Shown here: one piece after another, positions 9,392 to 21,989 of the stretch | Layout: each line of letters starts with the position of its first letter | Position numbering within the stretch: position 1 is the first letter of the stretch | Assembly: GCA_947034885.2 (NCBI GenBank) | Contig: OX344754.2 | Coordinates: 26,595,369 to 26,659,368 of the forward strand | Source: Thuidium tamariscinum | Taxonomy: Eukaryota; Streptophyta; Bryopsida; Hypnales; Thuidiaceae | DNA: 64,000 nt | Direction of reading: 5' to 3' | Made by a program: the position numbers and the translations under genes | Notes under the pieces: generated by a model | What the model was told of the DNA's origin: nothing | What the model saw: the letters and a program-made list of their open reading frames with translations, nothing else | The model's database searches: none

Positions 9392-12300
9392 TCACTCTTT
9401 TCTTCCGGATATTTGCTTTGATGCAAGCGATCTCTTGCGTCTACCCTTCTTTTGCTCTTTCACCATGTCTCTAACTCCTAATGTAGACTTCCCAATCCCT
9501 TTTTCGAGACCATTAACTGGTTTCACTTTGCTTTGTGAAAAAGGTTCACATACATCAAGGGGGGTTCGACCTAGACTTTTCCGCTTCGATGGTGATCTTG
9601 CAAAGGCCTCCAGTATTCTTTTATTTTTAGCTTTCTTGGACTCTTTCATTGCTGGTTGTCTTGCTTTTGATCCGCTTGGAATGATGATCTCATTTGCGCC
9701 CAAAGAAAGTGATCGATCCGATGACTTCAGCGAACGTGGACCAAACATGGACTCCAACGTTTCATCTTCTTCTGGATCCTTATCTCGGTAGCGTAAACTA
9801 CCGAGACCACCTAAACTTGCATTGCCGCTTTTGAACAGTATGCGTGGAGGACCGCTACGTGAGGGTTTAGTTGGATCTCGTGCGAGGGGCTTCTTGCCTT
9901 TGCCATTCTCAAATGACATGGGGCTCCCAAACTCCATCATACCTACATCTACATGTGTTGCTACTCCCCTTGCTTTACCTTTCTCGGTACTCGCAAGACA
10001 GCTTTTCTTACACGCCAATACTTCAACAAATGCAACACTTGTATCACCTACATTTTTGTCCACCTTCACTCCACTGTCTCCCAAGTCATTTTGTTTGCCA
10101 AGTTCTTCTGCTTCGACCCCTATTGGCGATGGACATTTAGAAATTGGAATCAATTCATCCGGGGTCGAAGTCCCACCGATGTTCATCGTTGCCCCATTTC
10201 TCTCTTCCATTGCCACATTAGTGTCCTGGCTATGTGCTCGAACATTCTCACTACTCAATACTGTAGTTCCATCCATAAATTTAGCTTTTGATGGGACACC
10301 CTCATCATAGTCGTAATTCTCCTCGTCCGCTTCAAAATTGAAGACATCCAATGGATTGTCTTCAAAGTCTTCATCATTATGATGAGGGTCTTGGGATGGT
10401 TCATCAACCAAATTAGTCACATTGTATTCCACATCATATTCATCATCAAAGAGGGGATCTCTCTCTTCACCATCGCCATGATCTTCACCACCCTCATCCT
10501 CTGACATGGACTCTTCCATATCCACATTCTCGAATTGCTCTTCGTACCACTTCTTCTCATCATTTTCTTGAGATGCGGAAAGGACTTTAGTATTGGTGTA
10601 CACATACACCAAATCTTGTGCTCTCTGTGGCGTCAACTTGTTTCGAGATTTGTTGTGAACAAATGAATAGCTACTCCAATTTCATTCACATGAAGAGGAA
10701 GATACCGGTTGGGCCAAAATACGCTTGGCAATTGGAGCAATGAACTTCCCGCACGCGCCCTCAAAATCCCACCAAGCATGCGCCGACAATTGTTATTCGT
10801 CGGGGTTCAACATATTGTGGAAAGGGGGGTCCCCATGTCGAAAGGCTACAAATTCCTTCACAACAGCATCATACTCTTCTGTGGTACATACTTTCATTAA
10901 AACACGCTTGCATGCATCCATTGCATCTTGATCATCAGCAAGCTCTTTGTCGTGAAGAAGATAGGGATTCAACAAAGCCCCTGCATAATGTAGATCTGTC
11001 TCTACCATCGCTCGCCGTTCGTGAAAGGCTTCTTGTAGTTGGATGGCTAAATCCAAGGACAAACTAAAAGGTGCTTCGTCCAACGACAAAACGTGCTTCT
11101 GTATTTTCTTCATGATATGTAGCACCTTCCCCATACATGGCCTTTTTGCATCCAAATCGCGTAGACCATGTACCACCGGAGCCGATAAATCCTTGAAATT
11201 TTGACAACGCCGCCAAAAATGCTCGTTCAAAATGATGTCCTTCACCCTTCGGCACACACTACGAGCATTAGTATTCCGCCCTAATGTTTTCACGTATTAT
11301 TCCCACTGTGGGTCCGTCACCGTTTGCTGTAATTTCCCCTTCACCTTCAACATACGGTCCACCATGTTGTAATTCGAAGCAAACCGAGTTTCCACCGCCA
11401 TCAACAACATGCAGTCCGGCGAGTACCTTCGAAATATTGCAAGAGGCATGTGCCTCTTTTTGAAGAATTTCACTACGTTACGGGCATTGCCCACGACCTC
11501 CTCAATCCACCATTCGTTGCCCCAATCTTTCACTAATAAATTCAAGGCATGGACCACGCAACCCTGGAAAAATATATGAGGGTACTTTGGAGATATCAAC
11601 TTGTATGCGGCTTCATTCACAGGCGCATTATCTGCGCTTATTTGTACTATTTTGGAAGGACCCACTTCTTTTATGAATTTTTCCAAAATGGAGGCCAAAT
11701 AGGCGGCATTCTTCTCTTTTCCTGTTGTATCCTCCGATCCTAGGAATTGCTCGCCCGTAGAAGACTCGAGCATTGCATTTACCAATGGGCGATTTGCCGC
11801 CGAAGTCCACCCATCAATAGACAATGTTGCTCCAAACTTCCTGATGCTGTCTTCTGTTCGCTTGTTGATATTCACTTTAATGTCTGCCTTCGCTTAATCA
11901 AGCAACTTATGTCGTAATTCATGGTATGACGGTGGGGTATAGGGTTTGTGAAACTCAACCGTTTTCTTCACCGCTTCTTTAAATGCTGCATTCTATGCCA
12001 CCGAAAATGGTATGTTCGCAGCATAAAAAAAATTAGCCCACACTGCATGCAATTTCCGTCTATTCGCTTCTTCAAAGCCATCTCCTATCCGCCTCTGCAC
12101 CAAAGGCCTATTAGTTGATCCTACCGCTGTGTCTCCTTCATCAGATGCTTGAGTACTTGCAAGTGCTCCAGAAGACACACGGACAATTTCTTTTGGTATT
12201 GTACAAGAATCTTCCGGTGTAAGACGTATTGACGGTGTCAAGGGTCTCTCATTTGCTGCATCATTTACAACCGTGGCCTCCACTGTCCCGTTTCCACCCA

Positions 12301-12538
12301 AATTCTCGTTTTCACCTCTTCGTGGGATTACCCCCTTGCACTGACGAAATAGCTTCTGAACTTGGGATGTGAGTCGTGGACATAGACTGATTCCTCAATC
12401 AGGAGACCCCGATGCACCTTCATAACCAAGATGGCTAAACATACGGCATGTTTTTTTGGCAAACACTAGGTTGCAGGCTTTGCATTGTACTTTCCTAGCT
12501 GAAGAGGCGCCATACCAAGAAGACCAATCCTTGCTCAT
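9392..12538 (-). pseudogene. hAT transposase pseudogene (BED, DUF659, hAT dimerisation) with long acidic tail
   Basis: One frame runs 1049 codons from ATG 12538 to the stop at 9392. It is broken only by stops at 12395-12397, 11993-11995, 11894-11896, 11297-11299, 10793-10795 and 10682-10684, with no frameshift. Order: a BED-like zinc finger (VQCKACNLVF, then the SHLGYEG region); DUF659 (LSIDGWTS, then the ISADNAPVN and VVHALNLL blocks); and the C-terminal hAT dimerisation region (WWDFEG, then CE*NWSSYSFVHNKSRNKLTP), where the stop replaces the usual Arg of CERNWS. After the dimerisation domain comes an unusual tail of about 380 residues. It is first strongly acidic (SEDEGGEDHGDGEE) and later basic (KKGRRKR near the end). 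This is probably the original transposase of the giant element, now dead. Confidence 0.88.
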
Positions 12539-12795
12539 AATGATGAATTTTTAGTGCTTCTTTGGAACTTCAAATTTCAAGTGTAACCACAAAAAGGGTG
12601 AAGATCTCCGCAGGAATAAAAATCGTCAATAAAGTAACCGATACAGTTAGAATGAAGCCTTGGAAACCAAAGCCCCCCTGACCACTGAACTATGCATTAC
12701 CAAGCAAGGGACACAACCGAAATTGCAGCGCCTAGCCCTTGGAAATCTTAGCATTCAGCTTTACAGGAGTGCTTGCAAATGACAATTTCTGGAGA

Positions 12796-12801
12796 CTTAT
12801 A
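12796..12801 (-). promoter_or_regulatory. TATAAG upstream of the hAT transposase
   Basis: TATAAG on the minus strand lies about 258 bp before the transposase ATG. It is not embedded in GGACGG units, unlike the boxes of the other three genes, so support is weak. Confidence 0.3.
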
Positions 12802-12836
12802 ATCCTCAGTTCTAAGGTTGCTCTTTGTGACCGTTG

Positions 12837-13078
12837 CAACGGACGGGAGACAATCTCGATTGACAATGCGGACGGAACAGCGGACCGAACTGCAGACGGC
12901 CCGACAGGGTACTCCGATCGGCGGACGGTGAGACGCGGACGGCCAGCGGTCGCGGACGGACCCCCAGTCGGATGCCAGCAAGAGGCGGACGGCCCCCGAT
13001 CGGACGGCCTTCCGTAGCGGAAGAATCGCGCGGACAACGGCGACTGGCGGACGGCCCCGACAAGGCGGACGCATCCAC
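12837..13078 (+). repeat. GGACGG array behind the transposase gene
   Basis: A GC-rich patch of GCGGACGG and GACGGCCC variants that sits 5' of the transposase, with the unit in antisense orientation to it. It adjoins a fragment resembling the variant piggyBac-like MITE (about 13100-13370). Confidence 0.7.
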
Positions 13079-13377
13079 AATTCCAGATTAGTAATTTCTA
13101 CCATTTCAATGGACATATATCCTTTTTTTTACCCTGACAAATTCAAACACCTCCACTTCATGATGTCACATTTGTATGAAAAAATGTTGAAAATGTTGGT
13201 TACTCTTTACATTTATTTCGCAATGGAAGTTACTTATGTGATTGAAGAACTTCAAATCATTTGGAATTGTACAAATAATAGAAAAAAAATAATAAATAGA
13301 AAGAAGAATGAAGTGCTTCAAAATAATGAAATGTGAACAATTCATTTTCGCAAGTGAAAATTACCGGTTTCAGTACT

Positions 13378-14292
13378 TTAACCCCCAAAGGACCAAGAGT
13401 CCACTTGGGGGACTTCAAGAATTTGGGCAAGTACTTGTCACTTCAATTTTGAATGAATTTGCTTGAAATTTTCACATAACTCAGATAGAAAACTTCATTA
13501 GCTTTGTGGGAATATTATTCTTTTCCAATTGGTGACCATGAGCCAAAGTTATGCCATCTTTAATATCATTTTCATGTCGCCGGGAAGAAAAAAAATCATA
13601 AAAAACTTCAGAATTAAAATTTTTTTATTTTTTTTATTGATTTTATTTTTGTCTACAAGTGAAGCTTTGATTCATTCCATTTGGATTAGTGATGTGAAAG
13701 TCATGAACAATCTTGTTTCGGACAATGTAAGCATGTTTTTGGAAAAAAAAAATTTAGGATTAATTTGTGAATGCAATTTCCACAATTTTCAATAAAAAGT
13801 TGTTGGACAAGGTTGGTTTTGCTTGCTAAAACAATTTCACCATTGGGATTATAGTGTTTCAATTCAATGTATGAAATATTTGCAATTCACTTTCTCTTTC
13901 AATCTTGAACCTACATCTACTTCACAATTTTCTAAAGAATGAAAAAAAAAACTTTATTTTCTGAATTTCTTTTCCTAAGCTGTTACCCCAATTTCTCAAT
14001 AGAAAAAAGTTTAAATTCAAAGTCTGTAGACTGTAGTGCAAAAAAATTACAGAAATGGAGGACAAAGTCATTTGAAGTTGCAAACTCAAGTTTAAAAAAA
14101 CATTGTTTTCCAACTTTGAATGCTCATATCTTCCTATCTATACGGTCAAACTTCATGAAATTTCCACCACATTGGACAGTGGACACATCTTGTGTGAAAA
14201 TCTGAAAGACAAACCCTAAAAAAAACCCATTCATAATGAGCTGCTCGATATTGCTATGTTCCAAAAAACCGAGTTTGGTCTTTCAGGGCTTA
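13378..14292 (-). mobile_element. piggyBac-like MITE, copy 2 (diverged)
   Basis: It starts TTAACCCCCAAAGGACC and ends in a decayed TTGGTCTTTCAGGGCTTA. The internal block with 'cttccatttggattagt' and the phrase near 14100-14170 (caactttgaatgctcatat) match copy 1 in reverse. It lies inside the giant hAT, so it inserted after that element formed. Confidence 0.6.
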
Positions 14293-14856
14293 CAATTATA
14301 CTGAAATTGTTATTACAACTGGACTTCAAACATCTAAAACTTTGTTTTAGAGACAACAAATCACAAATGACTTTCTTGTAGACTAAATTGAACTTGGTTT
14401 CTTTAAACTCTTCAAGATCATGGTAATTTCAAAAAGATTTGGAAAAAAATATGGAATGATCAAAAATGAATTTATAAAGTTCTGTAGTGAACACAATAAT
14501 TTTATTTTTTTCCCTGCATAGAAGAAAACCTTGATTCACATATCCCATTCTCTTCTGGAATTAAAATTAGCCTTTTGCATCATCAAACAAAAACATCTTC
14601 ATATATGATCAATTGATCATATGATGGTGCATGTCAGACTTCAACTAAAATAAAATTCTTGAAATGTATACACATTTGCAACTCTGTATTTCACACATAT
14701 TTTCGTATTGATAAAAAAAATACAAACCATACTATAGCTACTATGAATGATTTGCAATGAATCTCTGAAAGATTCAAAGTTAAAACAAATCCTCTGTAAT
14801 ATAATATCTAACAGCTAATAAAAGATTCACTTCTACTATATCTTTTCACGAATACC

Positions 14857-17800
14857 CTACGGTGTAACATGAGATGGACCCTCTCTATCCCTAAGTCTTG
14901 CACTTGTACGGCGAGTGTGAGGACCGGGGCTTCCTTCGCCAGTGGACCCTCTCGAAGCCATTGCCATGTCAACCGCACTGAATTGTCTTTTTGTTTTTGG
15001 AGAGAAGTCATCCTCATCTTCCACCCTCCGCTTATTCTTTCGCTTCTGAGGCAGATCCACTTCATGTGCCTTTAATGCTTCCAAGGCATCATCTATTGAA
15101 GATACCATCAAGTTTAGTGTTACATTGACATCTCCAACGGAAAACCAGTGCGGGCCGGGGCCATCTCCTCCCACTAAAAATTTTCAAAAAGACATTACGG
15201 CCTCACTCATCCTCCTGTCAAAAGCCCCTGCCACTTCCACAATTGACTGTGAGGAGTTGGAATCCCCGTCTAACTCTACAAGAGCTCGAACCTTGGCAGC
15301 TTCTTCCAACTTTGACAGGAAGAGGGCCCTCCCTATCAATGTGTGATTGTACCCCTCGTATCGCTCTTGCAACTCTTTTGTATGCTCCACATCCACCCAA
15401 TTGCCATCTGGTCCTTTGTTCACTTCCTTCTCTGGAAATCGAAAGAACTTGTGATGGTCTATGCTCCAATGTCCACCCATGCCACGGCAAAACAATTCGC
15501 GAGCTTCGGCATCTTCAATACCCCTTGCTCGCAATTCCACGTGTCGATCTCTGGTCATCCACACAAAGGGATCCAGTGGCACCATTGAGTCTTCATACAA
15601 CCCATGCTTGTCTTCCAATGAATCCCACGTGAGAGGTTTTCCCCAATGCATATAATTTTGGAAGTAAAACGGGGCTTGATCAAGTGGAAGGGTCCATCGA
15701 TTGTATTCATGACTAGGGGGCATACATTCCAAGGTCCCAACCATTTCGTAGAACCTAGAACTCAAAGGAGAACGACACTCCGGACAAACCGAGCGAACGA
15801 GTGAGGCTTTGATTATGCACGTCACATGGAAAGTGTGACGACATTAGCCCATAGTTAGGGCTCCCTCGGGACCAAATGGACCTTGACAAATGCTGCATTT
15901 ACCTTCCAAGATCCCTCGAGAAGTGTGAGAAGCATGCACCACTGTCTTCTCATTGTCCTTGATGTGTGTCGAAAGAGTGTTGTACGGAACCCAACCTTCT
16001 TCTACCTCCAAGGCCCAATTGATGTGGGGTGATTCTTCTTTCTTTGTATGGTTCAACCGCTCGAACATCGCGTCCATGTCTCCCCAACACGTGATTTCTG
16101 TAGTCCCCTTTGGATGTGTTTCAAACCTCTTCCTCAAACTCATCAGTGAAGATTCTACTATTTGTTGTTGCTCATCCGATTTTCCTGCCAATTTGAGAAG
16201 CCCTTTCATTGCTCGCGAAACTACGGTTGGTTTGTCTTCTAGTTTTTGAATCCATGCCAACCATCGATCGTCTTTGCTACTCTTTGGAAGGTAGTCATCC
16301 AATCGAACAACATGCTCTAGTCGTTGCAATTCACTCTGCAAAGACGCGTTCTCTTCGGTGAGCTTATCCACTTTCTGCTTCAATTCATCAACTTCATGGC
16401 ATTCTGTTTGAATGGAAGCATCTTGAAATGAAGATGCGCGATTTTCAATGGCGACTACAGGTGTCACTTCCTGTATCTTGTTTTTCTCATTGCCACTGAA
16501 ATGCTTAGCTCCATCTTTTTGCTTAGCTTTGGGAAACTCAGCTTTTTTGATTACGTCCTTCAATGTCCCAACTTCTGACTCCAAAGCTTCAATACGCTCA
16601 GTTTGCCATTTCACTATTGCAACCTGAAAGTGTGCCTCATTCTTGGAAATCCTCAATTGCTCTACCATTTTGTCTGAGGTTTCCTTGAATTCTTCCTGCA
16701 ACGCCACGAACTTCGTATTTTCTTCCAAGAAGGCCACCAATTGGCGCTTGTCCTCGAAGCGCTCGTCCAAAAATGGAAACAAGGACTCCGTGAACTTATG
16801 AAACGTCAATGCACTTGCCAACAATTCAGGTGACAATTTTGCAAAGTCCTGTGCCACCTCTGTAAGTTGCGGAGATACTTCAGCTACAAATCGACCTAGA
16901 TTTGCCAATGTCACTTGGATTTCAGCAACACTTGCCCAACTGCAACGATTGGCTTCACCTTGGGTTGCATTGCTTGTGGTGGCCTCACTTGTCTCTTCCG
17001 ACCGGTTTAGGTCAAGAAGGTGAGACCGAAACATAACTGAAGCCTCCAACAACCGTTCCAGATCTGCGGCATTCGGCATGTTCGAAAGAGCCTCCAATTG
17101 TGATGTGTTCAAGGTGGACAAATGCGGGTATTGGTTGGGGATGACTTCAACATCGATGACTACTTCTTTTCCTTTTCCCTGAGATGCCTCTCCATTTTTT
17201 TTGGCAGTAGCTGCTTCAATTGTTGCGCTCTGTACGGGGCTGGAAACGCTCGGTTTGCTCAAACATGATGGTTTCGAATGTACAAGCCCGAAGATGTCGA
17301 GAGCATTACTGTCAATAATATCATGAATTGTAGCATTGGCCTCTGCAATTTCTCCCTCGGCTACCTCTTCCGTATCTTCACTACCTTCACATTGAGCCAA
17401 TGGGGGCCCACCTTCTTTCTTCCCACTCTGTATATCTTCAAGAATGCCCTGTTCAGCCACCGTCGTAACATTTGGAGTGCATATTAAATCTGTAGGAGGA
17501 GTTGCAAACACTTCTCCTTCCACACCTTCACCTTCAGTATCTTCCATTGTCCTCAAAGTGTGTGTAGGCTGTAAGCGTGGTCCATCACTTGGTACCTCTG
17601 AGACTTTTGTTTCAATTTTTCTAATATTTTTTAATACTCTTTTGGGCTTCAGTACCTCACTTGGCCCTCCTTGAGGATTGTACAAATCGGGAATGTCTTT
17701 TCCATTCATTTCTTGTACAAATGGAGTTTGTGCTGTCGCCGGATACGTGCTCCAATCCACCTTGCGTTCCAATATCAATTCTGCATACACCATAGAAGCC

Positions 17801-18168
17801 AAGCTGTAGTTTATGTACCCTTTACTCATTGCTTTCTTTCCAAAGAGGGCCCGCCAAACCTCCAAAGCGCGATGCACAAAATGAGCGTTATTGCAGTTGG
17901 TGGGTTTGCAAGCAAAACCACGTGTATGAAGTTCATGGGCCTCCCTAGGCCACAACTTGTCAATGTGGTACATTTTCACGTATTTTTTGCACATTTTCGA
18001 AGACCAATACGGTGCTGCCTCCTCCTCCCATCCGTTTTCCGCTTTGATGTTTGGATCATCCAGAATCTCATAATGTAATTCGTGGCTGGCGCCCTTTGGC
18101 TTATGCCTTCGATTGCCACCACCCGCTGCATTTATTCCCCCACCACGTTCATCACCCTCACTTGCCAT
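14857..18168 (-). pseudogene. Large coiled-coil RING-H2 protein with CKKYVKM N-domain, broken by two stops
   Basis: From ATG 18168 (good context, gtcATGG) one frame runs 1104 codons to 14857, interrupted by TAA at 15844-15846 and TGA at 15184-15186. The N-terminal ~130 residues (GWEEE, CKKYVKM, HFVHR, NYS, VDW) match the protein at 28089-29162. The middle is long, acidic and Ser/Thr-rich. It is followed by heptad-rich coiled coils (ELKQKVDKLTEENASLQSEL). Next is a RING-H2 finger (CSIC, then CRHTFHVTC, then CPEC; 15775-15897), and the TAA falls inside it, just before CRHTF. RING fingers usually mark ubiquitin ligases. A C-terminal region with KRKNKRR follows. With the stops it is probably dead, or makes an 774-residue form lacking a complete RING. 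Confidence 0.75.
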
Positions 18169-18311
18169 GACTTCGAGTCCACGAGTGTCGTGAAATAAAC
18201 AATCAGTTTGATCACCCAACTCTCCACCTCGTAGGAGCAACTGGCACAATGAAGCAATAGTAGAACCTCCGACAAGGTTGAACCCAATAATGGAGAGAGG
18301 AGTGAAAGAAA

Positions 18312-18535
18312 TCCGTCCGCCGTCCTCCCTTATACCTGTCCGACCCCGAACCTAACTTGAATCGGCACTGACCGTCCGCCCAAACGACGCGAAGCGGCCA
18401 CGAGGGCGGACAGTCCGCCGCCATTCGCTCCCGACCCTAAAAGCGCTGCCGAAGCTCCCGTCCGCGCACCCAAACCTAGTCCGTCCGCGCGTCCGCAGGT
18501 GCCGTCCGCGCGTCCGATGGCTCTGTCCATGCGTT
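18312..18535 (-). repeat. GGACGG array and promoter of the RING gene
   Basis: On the gene's sense strand the patch reads GCGGACGG, GCGGACGC and related units. It ends about 150 bp before the ATG at 18168. Confidence 0.7.
18329..18334 (-). promoter_or_regulatory. TATA box within the GGACGG array (RING gene)
   Basis: The sense-strand sequence is CAGGTATAAGGGAGGACGGC, about 165 bp before the ATG. The same GTATAAG-then-GGACGG layout precedes the kinase gene and the 28089 gene. Confidence 0.55.
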
Positions 18536-18735
18536 AAAGTCTGGGATTCTCCTCTGCGTGTGTCCTCGGATTCGAAGTCCGCCAGCAAAGCAAGCAGCGT
18601 GCAAAGAGGAATTCAGGATAGGGATCCAATGTTGAAGTTATTTAAATTTAGTTCTTGTAAAATTATTTAAGGAATTTAAAGCAAGCAATGGTAATATGTA
18701 CAATTTTTTAATATTTCTGAGACTTTCTGAAGGTC

Positions 18736-18788
18736 GAGGGTTTAGGGTTTAGGGTTTAGGGTTTGTAGGGTTTAGGGTTTAGGGTTTA
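18736..18788 (+). repeat. Interstitial telomeric repeat (TTTAGGG)n
   Basis: Seven near-perfect TTTAGGG heptamers with one TG insertion, inside the giant hAT element. TTTAGGG is the plant-type telomere unit. The tract is short and far from a chromosome end signal, so it may be a break-repair scar. Confidence 0.85.
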
Positions 18789-18799
18789 TTGTTTAGTGG

Positions 18800-20090
18800 A
18801 AATTTTCATATTTCATGACATTCTATTGAAAAAGAAATTTGTATGCCAAATATCATCATTATATAAATGATTAAAGTGAATATCCAATAATTTAGAAGAG
18901 AGACACAACGACACATTTATGAATTTGCTTTTGAATGCACTACTTTTATATTGTCATGTACTCATGTCACTAATCAAAATAGAATGATTTGAACTTTACA
19001 TGTATATATTGGGCAATTCTTGGTCTATTCTAACTAATTTTTCATCGTTATAGGGAATCCCTTCAAGCATTCTATGAATACTCTTTTTTGTTGTTTTTTA
19101 CCAAGCTAATTCTAAAATTGAGCAATAAGCAAAATAAATAAAATTTCAAGGATTAGGTGGAACTATAGGATTTACAACATCCAATACTTTTACTACTTAG
19201 TCCACAATGTCCTCTAACTTATGTTTGACAAAAGCCATTGTTGGACACAAGGTAATTCGTAGTCATTCATGTTTGACTTCACTAGGTCTACATTACACAT
19301 GTTTAGCCACTTTTCGTACGATTGTACCCAAAGGGTCTTATATAAATACATAATATAGAGCATACGTGAAATTTTTAGGAAATTTTACTTGCCCATATAA
19401 AGTTTTGGCAAATTTGTTTCACTATGACTACTAGCACTCATGCCCCCAAGGGATGTAAAACACATTAGTTATATCCAAACAAACCTCCTAAAGTATTTGT
19501 ACCCCAACCCCATGTATACCAACCCTATACACTTCAATCTTATCTGACGCAATCATATCTGTCTGTTTGTCAAAACCTTAATTATTGAGGCACCCTTCTG
19601 CTCACCTATTTAACCGGATTTCCTTCACCGTCCAAGCTCTTGTCTTACCTGACTCCATCCACTAAGAGCAAAAGACCCCATCTACCGTGATGTCTAGGTC
19701 TTATCTATATTACACTATCCATTTGTTCAAAAATTGAAAGTCCTTTGCACAAACATTGGATTTTGAACTGTAGATTTTTGCTTTCAAAAATTGGTATTAA
19801 TGGATCAAATACCCAATAGAGCATTAATGTATGAAAAGATAATTATATATATGTTTTTATTCTTAGAAAAAGAGAATGGTGACAATGTTGGTATAGGTAA
19901 TATACTAATATGCAAACGGAATCTAAAATTCAAAGTCTAGAACTTTGATTTGTACATTCATCAATTCTAAAATATTTTTCCAAATAATATGGGATGATGA
20001 TTTTTTTCCAATCTTCTATTTTTGAAAAGATTATAAATGTTTAAATAAGGGATTACTAGAAAATAATGAGGAGTTTGGTGCAGATACAAA
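18800..20090. other. AT-rich spacer, no gene seen
   Basis: No ORF with domain content or complete TIR element was found between the telomeric tract and the second hAT remnant. Confidence 0.4.
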
Positions 20091-20094
20091 ATTT

Positions 20095-20593
20095 GTGGCA
20101 CATTTCTTGGACATTTCTCGAGGTGGTAAAATTCAGTTCCAAGACTCCACAGGAGTTGTAAATTCAAATATATTGCATTATGCACCATTGCCGCATGCAG
20201 TTGAATTTGGTGGTGATGGCACCTTACACGCGTGTACAGTGATTGCACAGGCTTATGTGCTCAAAGTGTTAGAGACGTTGCGACAACGATTTCCAGATTT
20301 GAAGATCTTCAATGCAACTACAATCTATTTAGCCCCATTTCTTTTTCAGCAGATTTTGGTAGCCTCACATGTCCAAGCTGTGGCAAAGTATTCTTGTAAT
20401 TCCCTCTAGCACAGCTTCTTGTGAGAGGGGATTTTCTACTCAAAATCATATTAAGTCTAATTTACGTTCTAGTTTAGTATTAGAGACTTTGGAAGGAGAA
20501 ATGAGAGTTGCAATGGCAAAAATTCATATAGAAGCCATTGACTTTGAACAAGTTTGGGTGAAATGGTGTGCCATGAAAGGTCGCGGCTTGTAG
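20095..20593 (+). pseudogene. Remnant of a second, ZMYM/DUF4371-type hAT transposase (C-terminal end)
   Basis: The first part (frame of 20095-20409) ends with a region including VLETLRQRFPDLKIFNA. A frameshift at about 20345-20400 leads to ILVIPSSTASCERGFS followed by QNHIKSNLRSSL, the hAT C-terminal dimerisation signature of the class with a TTF/DUF4371 N-terminus. It ends FEQVWVKWCAMKGRGL before TAG. The catalytic core upstream is absent. It is a different hAT lineage from the BED/DUF659 gene at 9392-12538. It is a fossil insertion, or the edge of one. Confidence 0.7.
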
Positions 20594-20619
20594 GTTTGTT
20601 TTCTTTTGTACGCTATGGT

Positions 20620-21985
20620 ATATAGTGACTCTTTTCATTTGTAACAAAAAATTCATATTGATATTACAAATTTTTCAAAATTGAGAATAATCAGAATATT
20701 CTAACTCACCAAAAAAAATGTATGGAAAATTTGGGACACACAAAAATTGGACAAGGGTGTCCTTTTGACACCCAAAATTTTGACCAGGGTGTCCCCTAGA
20801 AATTTGGCTAGGGTGTCTAATTTATGCCCTGAGTGTGAGCTTCTAAGCCTCAAAGATGATGCACCTATAATGTAGTTGTTTATACTATAGAAACCTTTTA
20901 TAATAAGAGTGTATTTATATTATAGGGCCCTATATTATAGGTATTAGGACTATAAACACCTTCTTAGGTGGAAGTATAAGTACTTATATACATATTAGGA
21001 GTTCACATGCTTGTGTTCATGCTCATTTACTAGCATCGTTGCACTATTTTATGTTCAAGTTTTCATGAATTAGAATCCCATCTACATCAAAAGAAAGTGA
21101 AATAAGTTTTAGTCAATCACTCCATCCATGAAGTTCGCACTAATTTATGTTCAAATTTTTATAAGTTGTTTCAATTTTTTTGCCGTTGTTTAGAGGTTAT
21201 AGATTGAAATTTGTAGACATAATAATATTTGAATTGACATTTTCAAAATAAACATAATAAAGGACTAATGAGACCACATTGTTTTATTTTACACATGAAA
21301 ACATAAGTGTTCATAATGGATTTGTGTATTGATATTTTTTTTCAAACATATTCTACGCATAGTCATACAATTTAAAGGTTAATTTTTTTAAAGTAGTAAA
21401 TACTATTACACTACAATTTTTTCCAAATTCTACAAATAAAATATTATATATAAGAAACTAAGATACTAGGAATATAATAAGTACTCCTGTTTTTATCATA
21501 ACAAATGTTTTATTCACAATTCTAAAGACTTAAAAATGCTCGTACAAACATGTTGTGCAATCACTAAATGAGAGGAGGTCCTAAAAGTGCTCAAGATCCA
21601 AGACCACCCACTTCTTCAAATGTAAATTATTTAAACATGTTGTTTTTCTGTACCCTTGAGCAATGTGCAAACAATGTACATTTTAGGAGGTGGGCGATTT
21701 TAGGTCCCCATGCCATTTCAACTCCAATAAATCATAACTAATTTGACATAGTTCCACAAAGTTCCAAAGAACTTGGTTTACATGCTAATTGCACATATCT
21801 TTCAAGGACAATTGACCATTGAAGCCTTGAAGGATTAAAAGTAAATAATAGGTAGGTAAAACTTCTTTGAAGTAGTTCTCAAAAATATTCCCTTAAAAGA
21901 CAAGTGGAATTGATGTGTACCCCATTTGGTTTTATATTTTTTAAAGCTTTGTAGAATTAGTTATGAAATTTTGAAGTTGAAATGC
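20620..21985. other. AT-rich spacer, no gene seen
   Basis: Low-complexity AT-rich DNA without a credible ORF, between the hAT remnant and the kinase promoter array. Confidence 0.4.
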
Positions 21986-21989
21986 CATA

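Noticed and set aside
12732-13116. Overlapping ORFs on both strands
   Set aside because: Same cause: a GC-rich GGACGG array with no stop codons by composition.
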